From Lytechinus pictus (taxonomy: Eukaryota; Echinodermata; Echinoidea; Temnopleuroida; Toxopneustidae): a stretch of 64,000 nt of DNA. Each line of letters begins with the position of its first letter. The first letter of the stretch is position 1. Shown here in pieces: positions 1 to 12,340 of the stretch. The DNA lies in the NCBI RefSeq assembly GCF_037042905.1, contig NC_087253.1, positions 9,412,501 through 9,476,500 on the forward strand, read 5' to 3'. The notes beneath the pieces were generated by a model. That model was not told the origin of the DNA. It was given only the letters and a program-made list of their open reading frames with translations, and did no database searches. Both the position numbers and the translations under genes were made by a program.

Positions 1-52
1 CAACTGGGTCACTGCATCTTCTAAGTAGGTCAGCACATGATGGCGCTCTACA

Positions 53-310
53 GATCAACAAATTGACGAAAGGAGAGTTGCTTAGATAGCAATTTCTACA
101 GATCAACAAATTAATGAGTTGTTTAGTTTGCATGGATCAACAAATTAATGAAAGGATTGTTTAATAAAGTACAAACCAGCTCTAAAGATCAACAAATTAT
201 TGAGAGAAGAGCAGTAGAGTTGACCAGCGCTAGGCCTGCAGATCAACACATTAGGCCTAATGACAGTGTAAAGTTTACAAGCTCAACGGACCAACAAATT
301 AATGAAAATC
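53..310 (+). repeat. Irregular direct repeats of GATCAACAAATTAATGA
   Basis: A core close to GATCAACAAATTAATGA recurs six times, starting near 53, 101, 135, 187, 241 and 288, with spacings of 34 to 54 bases. Spacer sequence is mostly unrelated, so this is not a simple tandem repeat. A short open frame (148-360) runs through it but looks like chance. The cluster may continue left of the window. Confidence 0.6.
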
Positions 311-360
311 ATTTTAAAAAATCATCACGGGGTCCTCTAGGCTACCCCCACCCACACTAG

Positions 361-1211
361 TACGAGGTTAGTATGCTATATTAACCTCTGTACACCGAAC
401 CGCGTTTGGCCCTGGATTTCTATTCTAGTCGGCAAACATCGCTTCATTATAGAAGTACATGTAATATTTGCCAAAACTCCTTCTCGCTTCTCATTGGGGC
501 TCTTTCTGGTGAGTAGCCATACAATCATTTTTTTTTATTACAAAATAAAAATCATACAAAAAAGAGCAAATTTGTAATAGCTCGGCCCGGAAAGTACCTT
601 CGCATCTCTTCTACGGAAATAAAAGGAAGCCCGATGGTGACGCTAATAAATTTCACAGCTTTGATTCAGCTCCTCGGTTCTGTCTAAATTCTTTGAATGT
701 GCAATTCTTATGATTACTTGATTAAATATGGGCACCAATAAATGAAATAGCTTAAAAAACATTATATAACATTATTATTGACGATGATTAGGCCCCTACA
801 CTTTTTTGCAAATTATAGAAATAATTATAATTATAGTAATTATAATTACAGGCCTTATAATAAAATTTTGAGAGAATAATAACTATTACTGTAATAATTG
901 TTGTTATAAAATAATTGTAATAACAATTATAATGAAAGTAATCATAATTGTAATAATTACTGAGACAGTAATATCAATATGTCATCAATAGTATATATTA
1001 TTATAAAAATTATTATAATTATAATTATAAAAATAATCATTATTATAGTAATTATAATCAAAGGCCTTATAATTATTGAGACAATAATAATTATTATTTC
1101 AATATTATTATTATGAAATAATTATGATAACAAATATAATTATAATGATAGTAATTATAATTGTAATAATTATTTAGACAATATTATAAATGAAACTAAA
1201 ATAATTATTAT
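361..1211. other. Gene-free stretch, AT-rich low complexity from about 770
   Basis: No coding signal is visible. From about 770 to 1211 the sequence is a degenerate mix of ATT/AAT and TATA-like runs that borders the foldback beginning at 1212. Confidence 0.6.
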
Positions 1212-2919
1212 TATTAGGAGTGGGCTATACATGGGTCAAAAATACTTTTTTTGTCAATTTAATATGGCAACAGTTTTTATCTATTCCTTGTAATGTATCT
1301 CAACATGAAATGACAATATTTTTTTTCTCGGGTCCGAGAAAAAAGTGTGCCGGGCCAAAATCCAAAATGGCCGCCAAAACCCCCCAAAATCACAGTTTTT
1401 GCCACAATTTCTTTATTTGGTGGTCTTTTTCTCTGGTTTTGGTGTCTATTCATATGTTTTGGGGGGCAGGCAATCTGTTTTACCTGAAATGAGTACTTAA
1501 AAACTATTTTTTGTAGAGTTAAAGGGTTATTTTACCTAAATTTACACATTTTTAGACCCATTTTTCAGCCCAAAATTAGGTTTCATCGTCTTGTGGTTCT
1601 TGGATATTGGACGATACGAGCTCCACAATAGCGAGTAGTTCCATATGCTATATTGCTCTTATTCCTCTACTTTGGATTCTACGGATATTTACAAAATATA
1701 TCTTTTAATATTTAAAAAAAAAATGTTATTTATCCATAGGGGCCATACAGTATACAATGTTGTACATACTGCACTGCATACATGTATGTCCATGCATTGA
1801 ACACCATGGCACGGTCTTCAGGTACTATAGTGTCATAGAAATTACCTCTTGAATTAGATGCCTCAGAAATTGAAGATACTGTATGTTTTGACTCAGAAAT
1901 TAAAGACATGTTTTGTCAAATATGCTCATTCAGGGGGCGGAGAGGGGAATGGATTATAGTCAACCCCACATTATGGCATTCACATGTACACTGTGGCTAT
2001 TCTGTTACCATTATGGTAACTTTGCCATTTAATTGTAACTTGCATGGGATCCTTGATTCTGATTGGCCGTTGATAAGCGTTACCATGGTAGTTAACTGAC
2101 AACATAAACATAGGGTAAGACACAACCAGGTAAAAACAAGCCTCCAAGGCTCCAAATGGAGAAGATAAGGCTAAAAATGTGATGTGTGTACATGTACATG
2201 ATGTTTACACTGTATGTGCGATTTATGTTTATCATCGGGTTACATATTTCCATCATGTATATCAGCTAACAAGCAATCAAATTCACAAGTCACAATCTAA
2301 TTCTAAACCTCAGGAGCTCACTTACACTATAGTTTATATACAGGACTTGTTTATATATGTCATGGTGGTCAATGCATGGATATATATGCAGTGTAGTACA
2401 GTACATTGTGTACCATATACAGCCCCTATGGACAAATGACATAAATTTCGCAAATATCCGTCAGCCCCAATTTAAAGATATAAACGCTCTATATCTATGT
2501 GAAGCTGCTTACTACTGTTCAACTGGTATCGTCTAATATCCAAGAACCATGAGACAATGAAACCTAATTTTGGGCTGAAAAAAGGGTCTAAAAATTAGTA
2601 AATTTAAGTAAAATCACCTTATAACTCTACAAATAATGGTTTAAAAGTAGTAATTTATGGAAAAACAAATTGCCTGCCCCAAAAGACATATGAATAGACA
2701 CCAAAACCAGAGAAAAAGACCACCAAATAAAGAAATTGTTGCCAAAACTGTAATTTTGGGGGGTTTTGGCGGCCATTTTGGATTTTGGCCCGGCACACTT
2801 TTTTCTCGGACCCGAGACAAAAATATTATCATTTCATGTTGAGATAGGGTAAAAGGAATACAAAAAAACTGTTGGCACAGTAAAACAAAAAATCACCCAT
2901 CTATAGCCCACTCCTATTA
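1212..2919. mobile_element. 1.7-kb foldback element with roughly 600-base inverted arms
   Basis: The left arm (about 1212-1845) and right arm (about 2290-2919) are reverse complements of each other with moderate divergence. The ends are TAGGAGTGGGCTATA (from 1214) and its complement (to about 2917). Matching inner landmarks include the GGCCGCCAAAACCCCCCAAA block near 1370 against 2757-2780 and the CAGCCCAAAATTAGGTTTCA block near 1566 against 2555-2577. Arms sit in (ATT)n on both sides, so no target duplication can be read. The loop (about 1846-2289) holds a smaller inverted repeat around 2000-2100. No transposase frame is seen, so this is a non-autonomous foldback or a local inverted duplication. 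Confidence 0.75.
1998..2100. mobile_element. Short MITE relic in the foldback loop
   Basis: GTTACCATTATGGTAACTTT near 2006 and GTTACCATGGTAGTTAAC near 2079 form a small inverted repeat around a TTGATTCTGATTGGC core. The same architecture recurs near 26.8, 34.7, 49.2 and 55.9 kb, so this is a degenerate family member. Confidence 0.45.
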
Positions 2920-3599
2920 TTATGATAATAATAATTATTATAATTATAATAATAATTGGGACAATATTGAAACGATGAGACAATAATAATATCAACAATT
3001 TTATTCAGACCACAATAACCATAATGAGACAATAATGAGATAATAGACAATTGAAATCAATCTGTCTTTATTTTTTTTCTAAAAATCCTAAGATTATTAT
3101 TGTAATTCTCTTTCTTTGATTACGAATTATACTCATTGAAAACTTAATTTCTAATGTTCAAGCAAAAAAAATCAATATCAAGTCACATTTACCCTGTGCA
3201 CAAACCTACCACAGGACAATTACACCCGAAATAGGGTTAGGTGTAGATTTTTGGATAGGGGTACAGTGTAGTTGTCCGGGGGTGGGGGGTGGGGGGTAAT
3301 TGTCCAGGGGGGGTAATCATCCAGGGGTAGTTGCCCTTGAACCAAAGAAATCATATGGCAATATGTCAAATCAATCTGAGTACTTTAAGATTTAAATAAA
3401 AAGCTTGTACAATTCCCCATAAGCTATGTATTATAAATGTGCCATGCTCAAAACAAAGAGAACTAGATTTTAATTTGTCATACGGAAAAATTAGGTGGTC
3501 TGTCGTATAGATAGATAAACAAAAAAAAATACTTTAACAAATATTAGATCGAAAGATAGAGAAACAGACATACATATTCAAACAGATACATATAAGATA
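2920..3599. other. Gene-free stretch with G-rich tandem motif
   Basis: No gene is seen. Around 3265-3345 a short motif, roughly TAATTGTCC followed by a G run, repeats three to four times. The rest is AT-rich. Confidence 0.5.
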
Positions 3600-3797
3600 A
3601 TTATATATATATATGGATGGATGGAGAGATTAATGATAGTTGGTTATAGATAGACAGACAGATAGACAGATAGATAAATAGATAGAGATGAGACAGACAG
3701 ATAGATTGATATAGAAAGATAGACATATTCAAACAGATGGATATATATTAGATAAATAGATAGATACCCAGACAGACATACATATAGATAGATAAAG

Positions 3798-3885
<88 letters not shown>

Positions 3886-4345
3886 GGAGACAGGCAGATA
3901 GATGGATAGGTAGATAGACATATTCAAACAGATAGATATATATTAGACAGAGAGATAGATAGATAGGTATATATGTCATGTAGGTAGATAGACAGATATA
4001 TAGATAGAAAGATGGATATATTTATAACATAGATATCGGATAGATAGACGGATATGATTAGATAGATAGCCAGACAGACATACATATAGACAGATAGAGA
4101 CAGGCAGATAGATGGATAGATAGATAGACATATCTAAACAGATAGATTTATATATTAGACAGATAGATAGATATACAATGTAGGTAGATAGACAGACAGA
4201 CAGACATACGGATAGATAGATAGAATGAGAGAGAGACATATTCAAACAGATATATATATTAGACAGAGAGATAGATAGATAGAAAAAATAGATAGAAAGA
4301 TTTATAACATAGATAGCGGATAGATAGACGGATATGATTAGATAG
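3600..4345. repeat. (TAGA)n microsatellite with higher-order units
   Basis: Dominantly GATA/TAGA tetranucleotides, purest at about 3790-3885. Embedded in it is a longer recurring unit, AGACATATTCAAACAGATAG plus TATATATTAGACAG, near 3720, 3918, 4127 and 4230. This suggests amplification of a unit of about 200 bases on top of the tetranucleotide slippage. Reverse-frame open frames (3644-4245) are translations of the repeat and are not genes. Confidence 0.9.
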
Positions 4346-4462
4346 ATATAATATGAAAAAAGTAATTATAATCTGTTTATTTTGCAATATTTTAACTATT
4401 ATTTATTAGAATTCTTATAATTGATCGTGCGCAAGACAGTAAAAAAAAATATCATGTTCACC

Positions 4463-4532
4463 CTCGGACTCGAACCCGTGCCCACATGATTGAATGAGAT
4501 GTAAGTCTGACGCCTAACCGATTGAGCTAGAA
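4463..4532 (-). pseudogene. tRNA-like relic with A and B boxes
   Basis: Read on the minus strand, TAGCTCAATCGG matches a tRNA A box and GGTTCGAGTCC matches the B box exactly. A run of nine T follows within about 25 bases, which would terminate RNA polymerase III. The acceptor and T stems do not pair well and the anticodon stem has a mismatch, so this is a tRNA pseudogene or the head of a short SINE, not a working tRNA. The loop contains TAC, which would suit a valine origin, but that is weak. Confidence 0.55.
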
Positions 4533-4791
4533 TATTTCCCATAGACTTTACACGTATGCAAAATACGGGAATCTCAAATCCAATTTTGCAAGTGAACTAC
4601 GGGCATGATCCCGGCATCTGATCGAAAAATGAAGGGAACACTTCTGACAGCTTAGAATCTCAGCTACATGTACAACATACTACAAGATCTAGGATAACTG
4701 ACAAGAAAAAATGGAGATATGGCTCACGAAATAAAGGAATGTAGAATCCAGTTTTGAGAAAAAGTCATGTCCCATAGAAATTACACGCAAA

Positions 4792-5262
4792 ATGAGTAAA
4801 AATTACGTGCCTTTATTATTAGCCATTTTTGAGGATGATCCGTTTATTAAAATGAAAAATAAATGCAATAACTTAGAAAGAGTAAGACCTAAGCTACATC
4901 ATATCCAAAATTGGGGCCTGTTGCATGAAATGGTCTTTCGTAGAACCATTCTACGTAAGAACGAAATATCGCTCAACTGTTTCACAAAGCTGATTTGGGC
5001 GATACGAAGAATGGTCCTTGGAAAGACACCTCCAGACATGTCCTACATAGGCATGATCTTCTTTGGACACCACCCGCCACCATCGGCATTGAAAGAAAAT
5101 GCGTTTACGGCAAGCCACACTGACATATCACCTTTAAACATTTTGGGGGGTCATTCGATTGCACTCAGATGCATTTTATCTTGGATGGGGCTTGGATGGC
5201 GCCAAGTCACGTGGCTGGCATCAATTTCAAAACAGAGGTCATTTTTCTCCAGGGTAATCTAG
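4792..5262 (+). other. Unrecognised 156-codon open frame overlapping a repeat
   Basis: An open frame without recognisable domains. Its middle part begins with GGGGCCTGTTGCATGAAA (about 4914), which resembles the terminal motif of the GGGGCCCGTTTCAT-type MITEs elsewhere in the window. I think the frame is a chance reading through a degenerate repeat. Codon use and residue make-up give no support for a real protein. Confidence 0.3.
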
Positions 5263-7371
5263 GCCCAAATATATATTTTTTAATATGCTTTCTTTTACTT
5301 CCTCACATTTCTCCCTCTTTCTCCACCCCCTTTCCATTTTTTTTAAACCAAACTTGAAATATTGAAAGCGGCGGCAACCTCTCTGACCCCCATGCTTTAT
5401 CATTAGATAAATATTATGAAAAAATATGTATGGTAAAGAATTAACATGTGTTTATAACATTCAGCAAAAAAATAAATGAATGAAATAAAACACGATACAA
5501 AACTGAGATGTTACTAAACATGCTTAATCGTTTCTTTCTTTTTAATTAATTTTCTTTATCATGATTATTTTTTGCTGAGATTGATGTCAATCAATGAAAA
5601 TTGTTGAATTGGTGTGAAGGTGATGAATGAAAAAAAATCTGCCGGTAACAAAATAACTAATTGAATTAAAAATATTAAGCCTATAGTTTATGAATCCATC
5701 ACAATCATTACAAATAAAGTTAAGTTCATTGTACCTATGATAGACAGGGTTGTGGAAAGTCCATACGAAAGTAAAGGCTCATCGTAGGGTAGGCCATATG
5801 TCACGTTAAAGCAATGATGTCTCGACTCCTTAACTTCATGTTGAACATAAATCTTTTTTATATTATTGAAGCTTATGTTATTTAAACTTCCATAAAATTA
5901 TCAACTTTAAACGTAAATGATCATTGTCATTTTAGCATTGTTTCTGTAAATAGTATTTTTCCCCGTTAAATTGATTTCACATATTTTTCTATGTTTTATT
6001 ATTGTAATGCTACTTTACCCACTTGACATGTTTGCAGCAAGTTTCATATTTTGATTGTCCTTGGTTACTTAAACTTAATTTTCATGCAAATGTATGTTTA
6101 TACTCCAAACACTCACATTTGTATTTGCGTTATATCTGATGATAAAATAAATAAATTCGATTTTTCACACGCAGCCTCTCATATTTTTCCTTATAGTCTC
6201 ATACAATCAGACACGTTGAATTGATTTTGTTTACTCCATTCAAACCCCATTTTCCATCAACAAATATTAAAAGCATAATTTGCAAAATTATCACTTTAGA
6301 TGAGTATTCTATAAAAGTCCGAATATTGAAATAATATAATGCTGAAATTACTTAGTTACTTCAATTTTTATTTTTAGATAGGGGAAATAATTAAATTAAA
6401 ATTTCGATTTTATCCAGGTATGCTTGTGAATCTTCAATTTTTGTTCTCCTTTTACCTCATAAAGTAAGCTCCACATCATTTCTACTATCGGTAATAAACA
6501 ACAAATTATTTGATCTCCATTAATTGAAATAAATGATTTTATGAAAAGTCGTCATTTCAAAATAAAAAGGTTCAGGTGACGATGAAGACTAAATATTTTT
6601 TCGATAATATCGATATCAAACGATGTCGCGGACTTGGAAGACAAGATTGCCTTCGTGAAACGGAAAGCGCTGATTTGTCGCCAATCTTCCTATCTCGGAA
6701 GAATGGTCCTACTCCTAAAAAAAGTCCTAGACCTAGTAGGAGTAGGACGTTCCTACGCATCGCTCATCTCGTCGTGCACAGGCCCCAGGACTCCAGGAAA
6801 GAAGTAGAAGGATCAGCTCAGCTCATACTACTACTAGTCTAGAGTTGCATGCGTGGTGCCTCGATTTTCCCGTGCACAGCGGCAAGGCTTGAATCCTAAT
6901 CAAAACAAAAGTAGACGGTGCGGTGAATATTTAAAGTAGACGGTGAAAAGGGGTAATTTTTCATGAGGAATCTGCTTATCACATTTTTATTTGCCGCCAA
7001 GGTAGGCCTAATCCTTTTGCAGCAAATGTAAACAAAGAAAATTGGACTCCAAAACTTGAGACTGTCTCTGAAATTGGATACCAAAATTCTTTACAAAAGT
7101 CTCTGATATTGGAGATAATCTCCCACATTGGAGACAGTCTAGTCTCCAATATTGGCCTTGCGCCTCTAACGTTACTGCTGGTCTAACGTTAGTCGAAATT
7201 ACAAAACAATGCCTTTGGCTTTTGTTCTTAGAATTTGAATACTCTACCGGTAAAGCTTACGCAACATCTACATTTGAAAATGATAGTGCTTATCCTAATG
7301 AAAAATCACAAAGGTCATTTGAGAAAAGTTGATCATGAGCTAACCGTGAACTGGCTTATTCACAGCTCAGC
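5263..7371. other. Gene-free stretch with two small inverted repeats
   Basis: No gene or exon is evident. Small inverted repeats are visible at about 6706-6752 (GTCCTACTCCTA and its complement) and about 7085-7160 (GTCTCTGATATTGGAGA-like units). The rest is AT-rich unique-looking DNA. Confidence 0.5.
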
Positions 7372-8896
7372 AGCTAGACAGGAATAACCGTCGTTTCTGG
7401 GGATTTATTCAACAATTTCTGACATTTTACTGTAATCCCCATTTACCGACGGTAGGGTGTACGTGTGGGCTCGCATGTGTTCTCATTCCCTCCCTTTTGT
7501 CAATTCACAGTCCAAAGTTTGATGTAATTTTACACATCGAATTTACAATCTAAGGATGTATAAACAACAAACTTTTAGACCTTGATATTTCAATGTTTTA
7601 ATACTTTAAACGATATAGATGAAAAAGGCATGAAAAATATACTTTACCGATGTTTAATTGGGTTGAACACGATAAAAATGGTCAAAATGGCAGCCAAACT
7701 ATAAAATATTTACGAACGAACGTCAACAATCACGAATGTGATATCGATATTGCTTTCGATATTATACGATCTGCTCCATATGCGAACGAAACCGAAGATA
7801 AACGATACTAGTTATACTAGTACTAGTACTAGTTATAATCGCGATATATCGATTCGAGACATTAAGTTAATAACGATAATGACGTCATTCAAGATGGCAA
7901 CTTGCAAGAAAAACCGTCAGGTCAGGTGAAAATGTCTTAGATGACAGATTTCTCAATCATCCAGAGGATTTTTTTCAATAACTCCGGCCCAAGGTATGCA
8001 ATTACTTAAGTTATTTATATTTCCCTGATAATGGAAACCATGAAACTTTCAATTTTGCTTAAAAAACAGTTTTAAATCGCGATCTATAAAACGCTAGTTC
8101 ACTATACGTTGGCTGTAGGTACGGGGCCCCATCCCCTTCAGTCTATGTATGGTGAGTGGAGCCAACGTAGTTCAGCGGAACAACCAAAATACAGAGACTG
8201 AAGCTTTTGGTCTACTCAGCAGCATGTAGACCAAAAGCTAATTGCATACCTTGGGCCGGAGTTATTGAAAAAAATCCTCTGGATGATTGAGAAATCTGTC
8301 ATCTAAGACATTTTCACCTGACCTGACGGTTTTTCTTGCAAGTTGCCATCTTGAATGACGTCATTATCGTATTAACTTAATGTCTCGAATCGATATATCG
8401 CGATTATAACTAGTACTAGTACTAGTATAACTAGTATCGTTTATCTTCGGTTTCGTTCGCATATGGAGCAGATCGTATAATATCGAAAGCAATATCGATA
8501 TCACATTCGTGATTGTTGACGTTCGTTTGTAAATATTTTATACTTATAGTTTGGCTGCCATTTTGACCATTTTTATCGTGTTCAACCCAATTAAACATTG
8601 GTAAAGTATATTTTTCATGCCTTTTTCATCTATATCGTTTAAAGTATTTAAATGTTAAAATATAAAGTTTTAAAAGTTTGTTGTTTATACATCCTTAGAC
8701 TAAGTTACCGGGCTTAGATTGTAAATTCGATGTGTAAAATTACATCAAACTTTGGACTGTGAATTGACAAAAGGGAGGGAATGAGAACACATGCGAGCCC
8801 ACACGTACACCCTACCGTCGGTAAATGGGGATTACAGTAAAATGTCAGAAATTGTTGAATAAATCCCCAGAAACGACGGTTATTCCTGTCTAAGCA
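7372..8896. mobile_element. 1.5-kb near-perfect long foldback
   Basis: The left arm (about 7372-8004) and right arm (about 8240-8896) are almost identical in reverse complement over more than 600 bases, with only small indels. A 235-base loop (8005-8239) holds its own short hairpin, AGCTTTTGGTCTAC and its complement near 8200-8236. Landmarks are GGAATAACCGTCGTTTCTGG at 7381 against 8868-8887, and CCGGCCCAAGGTATGCAATT at 7985 against 8240-8259. No transposase frame is present. The high arm identity points to a recent origin or to ongoing gene conversion between the arms. Confidence 0.85.
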
Positions 8897-9364
8897 GCAT
8901 GCAGCAGCGCGGCGCGGGGTTCCATATCCGGATGCTGTGGCTGTGCCATGCCCAGGCCAGGCCAGGCCACATGCATGCCTTGCTCGGCAGCGCAGACGGC
9001 GGGTTGTTTTGCAGGTTCGCGATAACATTATTATTAACAACCGCGGCGAAGCTGCGAAGCCAACTAACTTTAGTATTATGAACTAAAGCAAACCATTTGC
9101 ACATATTACCAAGATAATCTTCTGGTGAAATAGAGAATCTCTCCAACATGCTCAGGTGGATGCTCATTATTGACTGAAGAACTGAGTCTTTCAAAGTTTC
9201 ATTCACAAAATGTTAAATTACACAAGTCAAGTGTCACTGTCACTTCGTCTTCGCGATCGACCGTCTGATACCCAACTTAGTTTACATCGGTTACAAACGC
9301 AGAGGGCGCTTGTAATGGATTTTTTTTTTTCGCCTTTTAAGGGCAGCTAGCCAAAAGATAAAGA
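8897..9364. other. Gene-free, locally GC-rich stretch
   Basis: A GC-richer patch at 8897-9060 contains CCAGGCCAGGCCAGGCC-like repeats. Short open frames on both strands show no recognisable protein. Confidence 0.4.
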
Positions 9365-9880
9365 AAGTCTCAGAAATGGATGTTATGTAGTATCTCATTA
9401 ATACGGTAGTCTTTCAGAAATAAATGGTCTCTCAGAAAAAAAATGCCGTTTATTAGAAATAAATTAAATTCCTCAGAAATAAAAGTAGTATCTCAGAAAT
9501 CTAACTATCAGAAATGAATACATTACTTTAGACGAATAGTACATAAGTTAGAAATAAAAACATTTAACCAGAAATTGATATAATTGAGAAATAAGAGACA
9601 ACTCAGAAATAAATCTATTCAATCATACAAAAAAAGATTTTAGAAATATAAGACTCATTCAGAAAAAAATGTCGTAATTGAAATAGCAGTATGTTTTACA
9701 AATGAATGTCATCGTTAAGAAATAGATAATCTCGCAAATAAAACAAATTTTTAAAATAATAGAAAACTTTAGAAAAAGATAACTACAGAAATAAAAGCAA
9801 CCACAGAAATAAAGACAACCGCAGAATTATAAGTTAATGCTGAATTAAAAAAATTCTTGGAAATAAACACAATTACAGAT
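9365..9880 (+). repeat. Diverged interspersed array of CAGAAATAAA
   Basis: The motif (T)CAGAAATAAA or a close variant recurs roughly twenty times at 15 to 35 base spacing. Examples lie near 9368, 9414, 9436, 9472, 9494, 9507, 9602, 9786 and 9805. Spacers vary, so it is a degenerate satellite or a very old tandem array. Confidence 0.55.
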
Positions 9881-11277
9881 TTGCATGCCTTACGTTAAGA
9901 TAATTTATGTAGGATGAATAATAATTATTGTTTTCTGGGTTGCCACGCAGTCAAGCTTAACTTATAGTGGCAACCCCTGCAACCTTCTAAAAATGCAATT
10001 TTGTTCAATGTTTTGCTTGTCAGTTATATGTATATTGTTATTGTATTTTCTTTGTTAATGTGTTTATGAAAAAGTGTTGCAGAAACCAATAAAAGAATAA
10101 ATTAAATTAAATGTTATAAAAATAATATAAGTTAGGGCCAGGCCGGAGGCCCGGGAAGGAGGCCACCCCCCCCCCCCCCCAACACAGACAACTCTGGTGG
10201 TATCACGAGAGTAAAAAAAATGAGTATCTTTTACCTCCCTGATGTAAATAGGTTCGTGCAACCTTGATGTTATCGTAAAAACTGCATATATGAAGAAAAG
10301 GGGCGAAAGGGGAAAACTGCATGGAGAAAAAAGAGGGAAAACTTAAAGTTATACATTCACGGTAAAATGTGTTCTTTTGGTAAATATTCATGAGACCATT
10401 GGTGTCGACCAGTGTTCGTGGTGGCGGGGGAGGGGGGTTGACCGAAAAAAAAAATCATTCTCTGTGAGGTTTTTTTTATTATTATTTAGTTTAGGGGGCG
10501 GTGTCATTGGCATTGCAAAGCCTACTCTTTTAAGGAGCGAGATATGGCGTAAAGGGCCAAATTTAGTTATAAAAAAGCTGCGAGCACTAAAGTAAAAAGT
10601 TTGACCATCTTAATAGAAAATTTAATTTTGTGATACATTTTGACATGATATTTAAAAAAAATGTTTCCTTTCTTTGTTTTCTCCTTCTTTCTTTAAGGGG
10701 AGGGGGATCAATAGCCCCAAACCCCACTTCTGTATGCCAGTGGGGCGGGGATTAGTCTTTGAGACCTAAGTTTGAACATGGTTTGAAGTATCATGCTATA
10801 TAGCTTTGTCCTGAATTATTCGAAAAATTGACCTAAAATAAACAATTTTTGCGGACTCTTATAGGCCGTTTTCATGGATGTTCATACACTCTTTCAAATT
10901 TCATTTCTCATTTCTTATACTCATTTTATATCATGAACATAAATTAAAAAAAAATAAAAAAACTAACGCAAAAAAAGTGTTATTTCAAAGGGTGCACATG
11001 GTTAAAAAAACGAAGAAAACCTTCGTGCTTCGCAGTGGAGAGGTGTAGATTTCAAAAATATAATGTCATATAAAAACATAAATATGAATAATCATGTTAT
11101 TCTATTCTATTTTACCCCTGGATCTTTTCAATATTTATTTTTCATCCATTTTTTTGTAACAGTTTTCGAAAAGAATGTTTTTCATTCAAATAGCTACAAA
11201 CATAAGTGAAAATCACGAGTAAAACAATTTCAGCGCTCATTATGCGCAACAGATGCGAAAGTTGCTAACTTCACTGA
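9881..11277. other. Gene-free stretch with C-run repeat fragment
   Basis: No exon is recognised. At 10130-10190 a GC-rich fragment contains a long C run flanked by GGCCAGGCCGGAGGCCCGGG. It resembles G/C-run repeat fragments at 11.7 and 37.7 kb. Confidence 0.45.
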
Positions 11278-11612
11278 TACTACTACTACTACTCCTACTA
11301 CTACTCCTACTACTGCTACTATTACTACTACTACTACTACTACTAATGATAATAATAACAATAATGATGACAATGAAAGTAATAATATCAATTATAATAA
11401 TAATAGCAATCATGATGATAATAATAATAATAATGATATAGTAATAATCCTAATAATAATAATAACATTAATAATAATGATAACGACAATGTTAATGATA
11501 ATGATAATAATAATGATAATAATAATGATAATGACAATGATGATGATGATAATAATAGTAATGATGATAATAATTATGATAATAATAATAATATTAACGT
11601 GTCGACCACATG
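11278..11612 (+). repeat. (TAC)n then (AAT/GAT)n microsatellite
   Basis: TAC triplets run from about 11278 to 11350 and pass into AAT/GAT triplets to about 11612. Isoleucine- and leucine-rich open frames here are translations of the repeat. Confidence 0.9.
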
Positions 11613-11679
11613 ATTCATCATATTGGAATATTATAGTGTTCAACGATAAATTATTTAGGTGATGATAATGCAGGGCATC

Positions 11680-11882
11680 CCCCACCCGAAATATTGGGGG
11701 GTATATCCTCCCATCATACCCCCCCCCCCGGATCGACACCCTCATGCACTGGATCCAGGGGGGAGGCACAGCCGGCCCGTGCCCCCCCCCCCCCCGGCCC
11801 CCCCCCCCCGGCCTGTCAAATTCCTCTGGGACATCAAATGCCTCCCCCATTTGGAAATCCCGGATTCGCCCCTGCCCTCATG
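11680..11882. mobile_element. G/C-run-rich repeat fragment
   Basis: GGATCCAGGGGGGAGGCACA and multiple C runs longer than ten bases mark a repeat also seen near 37592-37805 (GGATCAAGGATTTTCCAAGG with G runs and CACGGGCCGG). No ends or target duplications could be fixed. Confidence 0.45.
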
Positions 11883-12214
11883 CATGATAATATGTCTCTT
11901 TCATTTCTGATTCATTATTTTTCTTTGAATCAGGCTTCACGTCAGGAATAACGCCCTTAACGTCATAAAATTGAACGTTGATCTATCCTTCAAACGTATT
12001 GTTCTTTATCACAACAACTGAGGCGGCTATATAATAACAATGTCCAACACCATTAAGCAAAAAAAAAACATTGTGAGAATGAATGCCTTTTCCCGATTGT
12101 ATATATAATTAGCATTTCTTTTAAATAAAATGTCTGAATCTATTTTTTTTTTTTTTTGATTCAGTTTCAATCTGCAAAAAGCATGATGGAAATGGTTTCC
12201 AAACGAATCACAGG

Positions 12215-12340
12215 GAATTATAGGCCTGCATGAACGGGACCGCTGAACGGTTTTAAGTAAAAGTCGGGGGGAGGGGGGGGGGGGGGTGGTGACTGTGCAA
12301 AAAGTCACAATCAGACGGTCCACGGTGGATCCCTGCCCTC
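12215..12340 (+). mobile_element. AACGGTTTTAA / G-run / AATCACAATCAGA repeat
   Basis: CGCTGAACGGTTTTAA, a G run, then GTGCAAAAAGTCACAATCAGA matches repeats at about 14225 and 21640. It appears to be a partial copy of the same unnamed family. Confidence 0.5.

Noticed and set aside
3644-4245. Two long reverse open frames rich in Ile, Tyr, Leu and Ser
   Set aside because: They are direct translations of the (TAGA)n microsatellite.
4792-5262. 156-codon forward open frame as a possible gene
   Set aside because: Overlaps a degenerate MITE-like segment and shows no recognisable domain.
11253-11850. Open frames rich in Ile, Leu, Met and Pro on both strands
   Set aside because: Translations of triplet microsatellites and C runs.
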